From Gymnopus androsaceus JB14 (Eukaryota; Basidiomycota; Agaricomycetes; Agaricales; Omphalotaceae): a DNA stretch of 60,481 bases. Positions within the stretch are counted from its first letter, which is position 1. Each line of letters starts with the position of its first letter. The stretch lies in contig ML769743.1 of assembly GCA_009733575.1 (NCBI GenBank), positions 3,723 through 64,203 on the forward strand, written 5' to 3'. A program made the translations under genes and the position numbers. The notes beneath the pieces were generated by a model. It saw only the letters and a list, made by a program, of their open reading frames with translations, had not been told where the DNA came from and searched no databases. Below are positions 21,449 to 32,138 of the stretch, one piece after another.

Positions 21449-24385
21449 CTGGGATGGTGTACACCCAGTCACATCCCCCTTCTCCAACAACCTCAAGTCG
21501 GCCGTAGTCTCCCCAGTCAGGCTAACAATCTCTTTCCCTCCCTGCTGCCCCGAAAACTTGGCCTTCCACTCCTGCACTCTCTTATCAACCAACTCCTGAT
21601 ACGGTTCTACGCACACCGCTCTTGGCTGCTCAACAACGCGAATTCCGCGCAAATCGTCTTTCCACTCCCAGTAGGAGCACCGATAAAGACATTTTCGTCC
21701 GATGTGTACAACGCCTGGAAGACCTGCGTTTGAATTTTGTTGAAGGTATCAATAGTAGAAGAAGGTATTCCCTCAAACTCCTTATGGTGTAAGGCGGAGA
21801 GAGGGAGGGGCTGGAGTCCTAGAAGTGGAGTAGGAGGAGGGAAGTTTTCGGGGAGGATCAGGTGTTTAAATGAGATGGGGAGTCGGGTTTCGGAGATGAG
21901 GGAGATGTAGTAGTTGGGGGGAACCGGTTCGAACATTGGAACCATGAATGTTACGGTGTGTTCATCTTCAGCGTATCTTTGGAGAAGTACAAAAGTGTCG
22001 TGGAAGAGGATGATTTCACCGTCCACGTCCTCGACTAGAATCCAGAAAGTCTCTGCTCCGCCGTGTATTTTTTCATCCCAACGGAAATCGGGAGTGATGG
22101 ATAGCTCAATTCGGAGCAGTGAACGGGTGATGGCTGAACGTGCGCTGTCAGTCTGCCGAGGAGATATCAGTAAAAAAACCACCTGCAGATAATGTTATGG
22201 GATCCTTCAACTCACTGTAGTTTCGGGAAACTATGAACCAGCCGATGAACTAACCGACCAGCGTTTTGCAAATTGATAAGTTCACCAATTTCAGGAGGGC
22301 TCTAAGTCCAAGAATGAAAACACCAAGCAAAGCAAGTACTACTCACGAGGTCAAAGTATCGATACCTAGGGAACTGTTTGCCTTCAGCTTTTCTCACTAC
22401 CTCTGACGGTACACCCTTGAACTGTCGCAAAGGAGTCATAGAACCCCACCTTAAAATGACACGACAAGTTGGGCTCTGCAAATACTAATAGCACACAAAA
22501 CACACACCTTCGCTTTTTGACTATCTTGCAAAGATCAAGTGCAGCCTTAGCGGGAACAGCCCAGCCTCGTTTCAAGCAGATCTCAAACATGGCTCGGATA
22601 ATTCTAGCGGAGGGACGTTGAATTAGCATGTACAAATGACGCACGCAAGGGACAGCAATAAACATACCGTCCAGCAGATTTATCCGCTACGAGAACGAAA
22701 CCTATCGACCAGAATGATTAAGATGCATATTAATTTATCGAATCAATACCACTTACCGTCCAACTTGAGTTGTGAGATATAAGCCTGCAGGAGAACGTTG
22801 ATCTTGGCCGCCGGTTCCTCCACCCTTTCCATGACCTGAATAGGAACACGCTCCTGTAATTTCGCCAGTTCCATCTTCTCCTCTTGACGGACCTGCAGAG
22901 AGGTCAACACGAAGGCTAGATGGTCCGCAAACAAAAAAAAACCCTCACCGGGATTGAACTCAAGACTCAACGCGAACACCCTAAACAGCTCCAACATGCT
23001 CATTGTCGGCCTCAAATGCTGATTATAAACTTGCATCAACGTATACGTCACATAATAATGCGACGCGATTCGACCCAAGATAACAGCGGCGGAGTGGATG
23101 ATATCGGCGCGTTTTTGGATCAAGCCCGAGTCAGACTCGTCAGAGAAGTCGACCCCGACGCCGTAGAGACCGGGAGACTTGAGCATACGGACGTAGCTGT
23201 GAAGATAATTAATGAGAAGATGAAGTAAAATGAGTAGGAAGGAAAACAAACACACGCACAGATAAGTATACCCAAGTCACTGCACGCCTCATCCCTATTC
23301 CTCACCGTCCTAAGAACAATCTCCGCGTTCAAATTATCTGCCAACCTCGCCACAAACTGACTCTCAATCGGCAGCTGCTGGTTCAACAAGGACCAATAAT
23401 ACTGCAGCTCACTATGATTCGTGATGATGATACCTTCTCCAAACGTATCATGCTGCGGTCAACCAGCGCGTCCAAGCATCTGCAACACATCCTGCGAGGA
23501 AAGCTCAGTCCATCGGCCCATTTCGGGGTTGTCAATCTGCGTCCCCTTGATGATAACTGTGTGCGCGGGGAGGTTGACTCCCCAAGCGAGAGTAGCGGTA
23601 CAAATGAGTACCTGGACGTGTCCGTCCCCGAAGAGATCCGCGACTAGCGCTCTGTCCTCTCTCGACATCCCCGCGTGATGGATAGCGAACCCAAAGGGAA
23701 GTAAATCCCTTAGATTCGGGTCTTTAACGTTGTTCGCTTCTTCAGTGAGAATCTCCCTCGTCGCACCCTCGGGTTTGACAAACTGCGTGATCGTCTCCGT
23801 CTCCATCGCTGTATCCCGGAGATACTTTGCCGTTTTGGCCGTCTCCTTGCGAGAGTGGACGAACACCAGAGTTTGGTTCTTCCCTGCGTAATCCAAGACT
23901 TTTTCGTAGCAGACTTCGTTGGTGACTTGGTACCGCTTGATAGCCTTTTTCTCTGTGATACCAATAAACTGTTGCTGGAGGCCACATGGTTGGTACGACG
24001 CGTCAAAGTAGAACAAGCCTTTCTTGGTGTCGACACGGAGGAAGGTGGCTACATCTTCATAGTTGGGAAGAGTAGCGGAAAGACCGACGAGACGGACATA
24101 GTCTCCAGTCTGCTCCATCCGACGGACGGTACGAGCAATGACGGACTCGAGAACAGGATCACAGTCATCATGAAGAAGATGAATTTCATCAATAACGATG
24201 AGACGAACGAGATTGGTATACGAAGTATCCGTGCTCTTTCTCGTAACGACGTCCCATTTTTCTGGATGATTTGGGTCTCGGCGATTTGAGCTTTGGTCAT
24301 TTGGGAATCACCAGGGAGCTCGCCGACTTCGATACCCAGGACGCTAAGCCGTGAAGTGAAGTTGCCTACTGTTTCCTGTATGACC
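21449..24385 (-). pseudogene. BRR2: BRR2 (U5 snRNP helicase) fragment: cassette 1 to start of cassette 2
   Basis: Brr2 is the spliceosomal Ski2-like helicase that unwinds U4/U6. The fragment begins at [20 protein letters not shown] and keeps the DEIH box ([10 protein letters not shown]), [37 protein letters not shown] and QMLGRAG. It continues through the winged-helix and Sec63 region (FPRYRYFDL-type joins) to the second P-loop, GAPTGSGKT (about 21690), and ends after GETTADLRLLEKGDV and CTPSQ. Introns are retained. It is broken by a deletion before PEKWD (about 24275), which shifts frame, and by TGA at 23459, in the Arg codon following GRAG. About 1100 residues of a usual 2100-2200 are present, so this is a partial duplicate. 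Confidence 0.9.
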
Positions 24386-27300
24386 GTGCTATTGTGTACA
24401 ACGCGTTCGGCACATTGATCCATTCCCTTGAAAGAGTTTGGTAAATGGCCAATGGAAGGGAAAGCTGCACAAGATACTCACCTGGTTGATTTCATCGACA
24501 AGCGAGAATGGCGCACGGGCTTCTTCAGTCAAGCTCATGAGATACAGGATAGTCGTCAAGGAGCGTTCCTGCATCAAACGGTTAGTTCAACAATGCGGAA
24601 GGAGAGAAAAAAGCACACACCCCTCCAGATTGTCGCTGGCCTGTAAGTAACTGCAGCTTCTCATCGTCACGGAACTTGACAAGAATGTCGATAGCCCACT
24701 TGTCATAGTCTTCGTTCTCGCTGATTCAAATTTCGCCGGCACATCCAATACCTAAAGAGATTCATCAATGACAAAGTTTTACTGGTAGCACACAGCAGGA
24801 CGTACGATCAAAGGCAGCAGAGAACTTTTGTCCAATGCTTCCGACAAGTTGTTCCAAGGCAGGCTTCCAGCGGTCCTAAAGTACAAATCGTTAAATTTTC
24901 TAAAGCAGAAAGTGGGAGAGAAAGGTACCAGAGTCGATTTGATGCTTCGCTCAAGTTTGGCAGCATTCCTCTGCTTTTCATCCAACGTCTTTTCCAATTG
25001 CTCGATCTATATTCGCCGGTTAGCACTAGTACAAAAGCAAGAAACAAATCACTCACATCTCTCTTCCTCTTCTCGTACTGTTCAATGACCCCCGGCTGCG
25101 TCTTGCTCACCAACTCTAATTGGGCTTCCTGTGTCTCAAGCTCAGCCCGACACTCGTCTGCCAACCTGAGGTCTACTCCTTTGGTAGAGGGAGGGGCGGT
25201 ACCATTCTCCTTGGCTGCAGTGCATGCGACCTCGTACTCTTCGCGCTTCGTTTGCTTCGCCTCGAATTGTTCGCGGATCTCGTCGGAGGCGCTGTCGATC
25301 GCATCGCGGAGCTCCGCGAGCAAGTCCTTGGAATGTTTCTTGACCTCGTTGTATTCGGCGTGGACTAGAAGAAAGCATTAGTGGATATTCGGGATGTGAT
25401 GGAGAGACATACTTTTCTCAAACTCCTCCAACGCCTTGTTGAACTTTTCATCCTTCTTGTTGCAGAGTTCTTGCAGTGCAATCTTGTTGGCGTTGACCTG
25501 GAGGTATTCGAGCCCGACCCGGGTTGTTTCCATTTGCTCAAGAGCGACTCGCTTGGCAAGGGCCTAGGAAACGTGGTATTGAGCAATCAGTAGTCGATAG
25601 AGAAACCACGAAAGAGCGGTGTAAAGAACAAGATACTCACGACGTACTCCTTTAACAATCTTGGCCCTCTTCTTCGCATTGTTAAGCAACTGAGTCTGGA
25701 TTTCGGCACGCTCTTTGTCAACAGATGGCGCAGCTCTTTTCTGCTGAAGTTTATTCTTTTCTCAAGCTATGGCAGAGACTAATCAGTGGAAAGTTCGATA
25801 GAAGGGAAGGGATAGAATAATGGGACACATTACCTAACCCCTGCTGCAGCCTAGTTTTATCCGCTTGAGCTTTCTTCGCATCATCAACCCGAGCCTTGAT
25901 CTTATTCTAAACATTAAACATGTAATCAGCACCACTCGAAGATCTGACAACAAGTGAAAAAACACCACACTCACCGCTTTCTCATCAATCTCCTTCGCCT
26001 CAGCTTCAATCTGCTTTCCCGCTTTCTTCATCTTCTCAATCTCCTCGTCATGCCCGCCAATGTCGACCTTGAACCGTGTAATCTCTTCTTGGATCGAGCG
26101 TTTTTGGTTTCCGTCGGCTGTTAAAAGACAAATCATGTTGAGAAGAGAGCAGGACAAAGAAGAAAGAAAAAAAAACACGAAAACATACCCGTAGTGGCTG
26201 CCAACCACTTGACATCTTTTCTGATCTCCCTCGATCAAATTGCTAACAGCCTTCCTTCCGTAACGAGAGCGTGTAACCTGATTGACGACGGAGCCGACGA
26301 TGAAGGTTGCTCCGCCTGAACGAGCGACAGGCAGCTGTGGCGTCAGGGATGCTAACGCTGGATGGCTTAGAGGCAATGGCCTATGTGATAGGCAAGGCAG
26401 GGGAGAGAATCAGCCACACGACAAGCAAAACAACAACACGAAGAAAAACGTACGATTCTATGAATCGACATATCGTGCTGTAGGAAAAACATCATCGCAG
26501 GAGGACAGACAACGTAGTCGGAGATGTATCCATCGAAATGCAGGGCGTGCATCTAAGTATGTTCAGAATAAGCTCACAAGTTTGAATGATGATTTGCGCT
26601 TCAAACCGTACCTCGTCTGCGTTCATTGGTTGATCGGGAATCTTCGTTTCAGGGGCCCTAAACCACGTCGATATCCAAGCCTTTCGTCCTATAGCCTGTT
26701 GGTCGTTCACCAGTTCGTTCAAAAGGTCGTAGTCTTCACGGCATTGAGCGACGAAAGTCTAGTTTACAAAGCAGTCAGCAAAGAGGAAGCAATAAGAAGT
26801 CAAGGAGGAATGAAACTACTAATACTAACCTTCAACCTCTCGGGGCCCATCATATTCTCCACCGCAGGCGCATACCGCTTATCCGGAACAGTAAGCGTAA
26901 TCAACGCCGGTTCGATAATGTCCATACGGAATCTGCTCTTGTTTTCGGGCCTGCGGAGCCAAGCCACCGCGTCAGCAGCATCCTTGTTAAGATCGTACAA
27001 ACGGGCAAGTTTCTGATGGTCGAGCGAGTCTAGTTGGCCAAGTCTGTGTTAAGAGTTGAGTATATCGAGAAGCAGATTGAAAAAGAGAAAGGAAGGCAAC
27101 CTACCTCTTCTCCGCATCCTCAATTCTCCTACCTAACATCGCCCTTTCATCCATCCTCTGCCTCAAATCGGTCTCAAACTCATCTCTCTTATTCGCAGCC
27201 TCATTCCTCTCCCTATTGATCCCCGACATCTCCCTTCTAATCTGCGACTGTTTATCTTTCGCCAAATCCTCCAGCACAGTGCGATGGCATTCCTCTATCG

Positions 27301-27600
27301 GCGCCTCACAGTCTTCTTCCATCCTTCGCACCTTGGATTCGAGGTCCCGAATTTCTTTGAGGCGCTGTTGTTCAGCTTTGACGAGGTGGTTGAGTTTCGA
27401 GTGGAGGTTTTTGGCGAAGTTTTCCTATGTTATGGAGGGTTTGGATGGGTAATAGGATGCGGAAAACGAAATACTAACCAGCTCCTCATTCGTGCTATAC
27501 ATTTTGCTCATATCGTGGAAGAGCTTCTGAGTATCCTTCTTTTGGGTCTCACACGTGTGCTCGTGTGTCTTGAGGGAAGCGGTGAGCTTGCTGTTTGCAA
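24386..27600 (-). pseudogene. SMC5: SMC5 fragment: coiled coil, hinge and C-terminal head, N-head missing
   Basis: Smc5 pairs with Smc6 in a DNA-repair cohesin-like complex. From 27600 downwards the minus strand encodes coiled coil, hinge sequence (DAADAVAWLRRPENKSRFR, WISTWFRAPETKIPDQPMN), the second coiled coil, and the C-terminal head: WKPALEQLVGSIGQKFSAAF, the ABC signature LTGQRQSGGERSL, and Walker B FSLVDEINQ followed by GMDQCAERVVHNS. There it stops, and Brr2 sequence begins without a gap. The N-terminal P-loop head, about the first third of the protein, is absent. Introns are retained. TGA at 24725 sits at the Arg of the conserved CAGEIRI motif. It cannot make a working SMC protein. 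Confidence 0.9.
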
Positions 27601-27853
27601 GATACAGGTTAGCATTGATAAGCGAGAAATTAGAAGACGGGGAATCGTTCAAAAGAACATGAATAATAACCATGAAAGGACGAACGGTGGACCCCCGAAA
27701 CGATTGCCCAGCGAGTGTATCATGTTCTTCTCCGCGACCCCAAACAAAAAACAAACCAAGAACCGAGACATAAAGAGAGATGTAAAAGTAATTCGGAACT
27801 AAGGATGGAAAGGATGGAGGTGGCTTTGTCGGCGGCAGTGACTGGGTCGGGAT
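27601..27853 (-). other. Junction zone between BRR2 N-terminal and SMC5 fragments
   Basis: These 250 bases match neither protein as far as I can read. A Pro-rich open run (SLPPTKPPPSFPSLVPN) continues the Brr2 frame. The stretch may be Smc5 intron or upstream sequence, or filler acquired at the join. Confidence 0.4.
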
Positions 27854-28209
27854 AGCATCAATGGAATGGGGCGAGACGATATCCTTGTCTGCCTTGGTCT
27901 TTTTAGTCTGCTCTCCGCCTATGACAAGCTCTTCTTCACCGATGTCTCCGCCGTCAGCCGAAGCATCCTCTGCAGTCTTTTCCTCTTCTTCTTCATCGTC
28001 GTCAGAGTCCTCGCGAACCTCAAAGCCCTCTGCGTCTTCGTCCTCTTCTTCCTCCTCGTCAAAAACGACTGCAACGCCGACTTGGTTGTCAATCTCAGCG
28101 TCTTTTCTGGATCAGCCATAGTTTCGTCCTCTGCGCCATAATCCATAATCTTCTGGGACAAGTTGATCAACTGCACAGGTTGGCAGCACGGCGTCGAACG
28201 TCCTGCCAA
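27854..28209 (-). pseudogene. BRR2: BRR2 N-terminal fragment
   Basis: The minus strand reads QPVQLINLSQKIMDYGAEDE, then in another frame AEIDNQVGVAVVFDEEEEED, GFEVREDSDDDEEE and DIVSPHSIDA. This is the characteristic acidic N-terminal region of Brr2/SNRNP200. The two parts are in different frames, either through an intron or a frameshift near MADPEKT. After SIDA the family continues with a Trp-containing WxxR motif, but here the sequence departs into unrelated residues and then Smc5. Roughly 300 residues of Brr2 between this piece and 24385 are missing. It is read antisense to Ser-rich open frames on the plus strand that are shadows. Confidence 0.85.
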
Positions 28210-28348
28210 AGCGGGGTAAGAGAGCTGCTGGAAAGCCCGACGGGGAGGAGGAAAAGAAAGAGGCGTTTAAGCACCATCACGTCACGTCGGGCATTCACTG
28301 GAAACGGAGGTCAACCGGAGGTTTGGCTTCTCTTTCCTTTTTCGTTAC

Positions 28349-31300
28349 ATGACCGCAAAGACGCAGACGGGCGAAGTTGTTCTCCCTTCCCCTCAAAAGG
28401 AATGCCTGGCCTCCTTTTTGGCTTCTCACCCACACCTCCTGTCTCCGGAGCTCCAGCAACTCGGTCGCGTTCTCAATTCGGCACCCCAGGAACCGCAAGG
28501 CCTTATCACTCCTTCTCCTTCTCCCAAGCGACCTCAACGCGTTTTCCAGGTAAACATTTCAGGTTTGAAGGGAAAGTTCCCTTTTTGACCGTTGTTCTGT
28601 CACTCAGACTCCCTCTTCCCCTCTGCTTCAACCTGGCCTTTTCACCAAGATCCACAATTTGGAAGCTAGGGAGCGCGATTTAGAGGAACGGGAACGGGAT
28701 CTCGAGGAGAAGGAGCAGGATTTAGAGGAGAGGCAAAGGGATTTAGAAAACCGAGAGAGTTGGGTGGTGGAAAAGGAGAGAAGCCTCAGGTGAGATAGCC
28801 CTTCCTTCACCACAGTCTCCCCACTCATAGAGGACTTGGAAACCAGAAAGCAGGTGCTATCAGCCAGAGACTGGTCCAATTTCAACAGCCCTTTCAAACC
28901 TTTCGAAGACTTGGTAGGTCCTTCTTTCTTCGCGCTGAAATATGACTAACTCATTTTTACTCAGGAACGCTCTGTTTCTAGGGCTTCGGAAGATGATGAT
29001 GCCCTCAGCGACTTCACTTCGGAAGACTATGACGGGGGCCTCAGCGACTTCGACGAACTTGCAAGGGAACCGGAACCTTCCGAGGCCGCAACCACCAACC
29101 CCCAACCTTGGGACTCCCAGTCGCTGGTCGACCCCGTGGATCTGGCCATCTCAGACCTTCTCGGTCTTGACCAGATCAATTTGGAGGACAGCTTGGAATT
29201 GTGGTTTGAGGATCAAGCAGACATGGGGGTTTCTGACACGGTAAGCTTTCAAGCCTCAGGCTCCTTCCTTCGGCTAAACAAACACCAGAAAGCAGGAGAT
29301 TCCACCTCTAGAGAGGGAGAGGAGCTTTCCCGAAAGCGCACCCGAAGCTCAAGAGAAGAGGGAGGTGAAGGAGACTCTGATCAAGGCAACCCTCATCCTC
29401 CTGCACTCCGCTGCAAATGCATCCGCAACGGGGAGGTGGTAGTGCTAGAAAAGAAGGTGATCCCCCGTTATCGCTACCATGCAGCCCGCAGAGAGCTAGA
29501 GCCGGAAGAAACTTCCTTTTACGAGGCTTCAGAGACTCCTTATCGTCCAGCTTTAGACATTCAGAAGAGCGCTACAATGCTTCTGTTGGAAATTGGTACT
29601 GGGGTTGGCTCTGATTCTGAATCCCCTGCCTGCCAGACCTGGGTTGTTAATTTGAGGGATACCATAGCAGGAGCCACCTGGGTGCAGGAGGAATCCCTTG
29701 ACACCAACTCCCTGGTCAATCTTGCTCAACGCTGTTCCAGGATGGAGACTGTTCATAGGGGGAGCACTTTTCTTCAGATGGTCCTGGAGCTGCTGTTTGC
29801 AGCAAAAATTAACTCGTATGTCCACTCGCTGGAGCGTTTCACAGTCCTAACAGTCTGTGATCTAGGATTCTTCACAGTAAAGAGATAGTGGATTATTCTC
29901 GAAAAGCAAGTCTCCGTCCTGTCTTATTCCAGCTTATTACAAACAATATCACCTTGCGAGAAGCTCTGAAGTGGTTTGGGGCAGGTTCTAGGTGGGGTAG
30001 ACTGGCAGCTGCAGGTAAGAGTCCTGGGCTATGGTTTGATTCAAAGTTTGACACCAAGACAGGATCTATCTATCTTCTTATGATTCTTACTTTGCGTCCT
30101 GAGATGGTGGAACGACTCCGCAGCCAAAGAGTAACGTCCACTACCATTATTGCTCTTTGTAATGAGATATGGCATCCCAGTACTGAAGGTATGTTTCAGT
30201 TAGAGGTTCTCAAGCTTTGCTAAGAATTCTCCAGCTACGCAGCGTTTGGTGGAACAACGGCTGATTCCTTTAATCCTCAAAATCCGCGAGATAATTCCCC
30301 TCACACTGCCAACTCTTTTCTGCACGAAAGTGAGAAAATACTACAAACTTGAGCGTCTCTTGGATTGTAGAGATCTTATCTCTAGCGATGCTTATTTCGA
30401 CTTGTTTCATCACAGGTATTGCTAGTTTATTCTTTTAGACGCTTCAATTATTGAAGGTTTTTTTTAGAACAGCTCTTTGTCTCCCGAGAGAAGGCAAAAT
30501 CTGGAAGAAAGAACTCTTCAAGCTGGACGAAGAAGAAACAGAGCAGGATTTCTTTTCCTTGGCTCCAATGAGTAGAGCCTATCTGACCGTCTCTTCCCTT
30601 GGAGACCATCTTTCTCCTGCATCCGACTCTGAAGAAGAAAGAGTTATTCCAGACAGTCTTCCTTTTAACACCTCAATTTTCGCTCACGATGTCCAGGTCC
30701 AGGATGAAAATTTCCACTCATTTAATTCGACGTTTAATCTGGAAAAGTCTCAAGCTGGCCTCAAGAAACGCCAATGAGAATCTTTTCCTAAGAGTGAGAA
30801 GGCTAGAGCGAGGTGGACGGAAGAAGAAAGGATGCAAGCTCTAAAAGGAAAGTATCCCAAGACTTTGGAAGAGTTTGCGGAAGGGGTAAGTTGAATACTC
30901 ACAGCGTTCTTGGGTGCTAATATATTGGCAGATGACTGAACGCTTCAATTCTGAGGGAGAAAAAGCTGGATGTTTGAAGAGTAACCAAAAATGGCTCCAT
31001 CTCATGCCTGAAGTGATTAAAGGGTAGACGGACCTTTTAATCTTCTCGTCTCTTACTAACCAACAGGTCACTCATGGTAGGCGTGAAATTCAGGTTAACG
31101 ACTCCAGCGGAAATTTAATCTTTAACATCGATGGGACGCTCTCTTCTCGGAAGAGGGACGAGCTTTGGACTGCTCTACTGTCATGGTGTGCTGCAGCTAA
31201 CAGCGACTTAGCACTGCAAGACAGAGATACTGCTAACCTGAAGGGTCAGGCCAGTTTTTCAGCTTTACATTGTTCTTTCTTTGCTAGATATGCTCCTCAG

Positions 31301-31972
31301 GTGAGAACCAGATATCGGGCCTCCTGAAACATTGCTGATCCTTTTGCTCAGGGAAAAAACGCTCCAGATGATCAACATCCTTACCTTATCCAAAGAACGG
31401 GAGGAAGAAAAACCAATACTTGCGAGTTCTTTGTCCGACCTTCACGAGACACGCAAAATCACCCAGAACTTCATTCTGCTCTGACCAATGCCTTGGAAGA
31501 GGTATTCACTGAAGTGATAACCAAGGTAAGATTCACGTAAAACTTTGGCTTTTAGGAAAGCATCGCTCAGATTGGCCTCCAGAGACTCCTCCGACATCCC
31601 GAGCTTTTCCAGGAACTGGAAGGAAACGTCGATATTTTCCCTTTACAAGATACTTCCACTGTCAAACCTTTTACCAGCGTCGTGATCAACATCAACGGAA
31701 TAACAGTCGCTCATAAAGATGGAGGAGATGAAGGAGGCTGCATAGTCATTGTGCTGGGAGAGTCCAAAGGAGGAGGTTTATGCTTGTACGAGCCTAGGGT
31801 GGTTTTGGAAGCTAAACATGGGGATATCATCACCTTTTGTTCCAGGGATTACACTCATTTCAACCTCCACTACGACGGAACCCGAGCATCGTTAGTTATT
31901 CATTCCGATCGAACCGGGAAAGCGTTTAGAGAAGACGGAAACGGATGGAACACAAAGATATTTTACTTGTAA
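28349..31972 (+). CDS. TET/JBP-like 2-oxoglutarate/Fe(II) dioxygenase, multi-exon (one in-frame TGA)
   Basis: Known TET/JBP enzymes oxidise 5-methylcytosine or thymine in DNA; basidiomycetes carry expanded families often linked to transposons. Exon 1 (28349-28549) is Pro/Ser-rich. Exon 2 (28608-28789) is a heptad coiled coil (repeats of RDLEERE). Later exons encode an acidic region, a long conserved-looking helical region and EKARARWTEEERMQALKG. The C-terminal catalytic fold shows the HxD pair in TVAHKDGGDEGG (about 31705), GGGLCLYEP, the distal His in DYTHFNLHYDG, the 2OG-binding Arg in GTRASLVIHSD and a terminal NGW. Most joins are clean short GT...AG introns; the join between exons 2 and 3 was not resolved. 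TGA at 30775 interrupts the frame between two coding runs and may be a decayed CGA. Confidence 0.8.
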
Positions 31973-32138
31973 AAGAGAGATTTCTCAGTAGTTCGTTCCT
32001 TGGTAAATAGGGTAAACAGAAACTTCTTGAAGAGTCAAAGTCGTTTCGACGTTTGATCTGTTTTGATCGGGTGATAGGTCACGCTTGTGACTGGAGCCTT
32101 CACTCTTACCGCCACCAGTGTTTGTCTCTCTCAGCAAC

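Noticed and set aside
27861..28141. Ser-rich and hydrophobic plus-strand open frames
   Set aside because: They are antisense to the acidic Brr2 N-terminal fragment (runs of GAA/GAG codons).
21449..28209. Host BRR2 and SMC5 as neighbouring functional genes
   Set aside because: The parts are interleaved (Brr2, Smc5, Brr2), each lacks essential regions, and stops and deletions break the frames.
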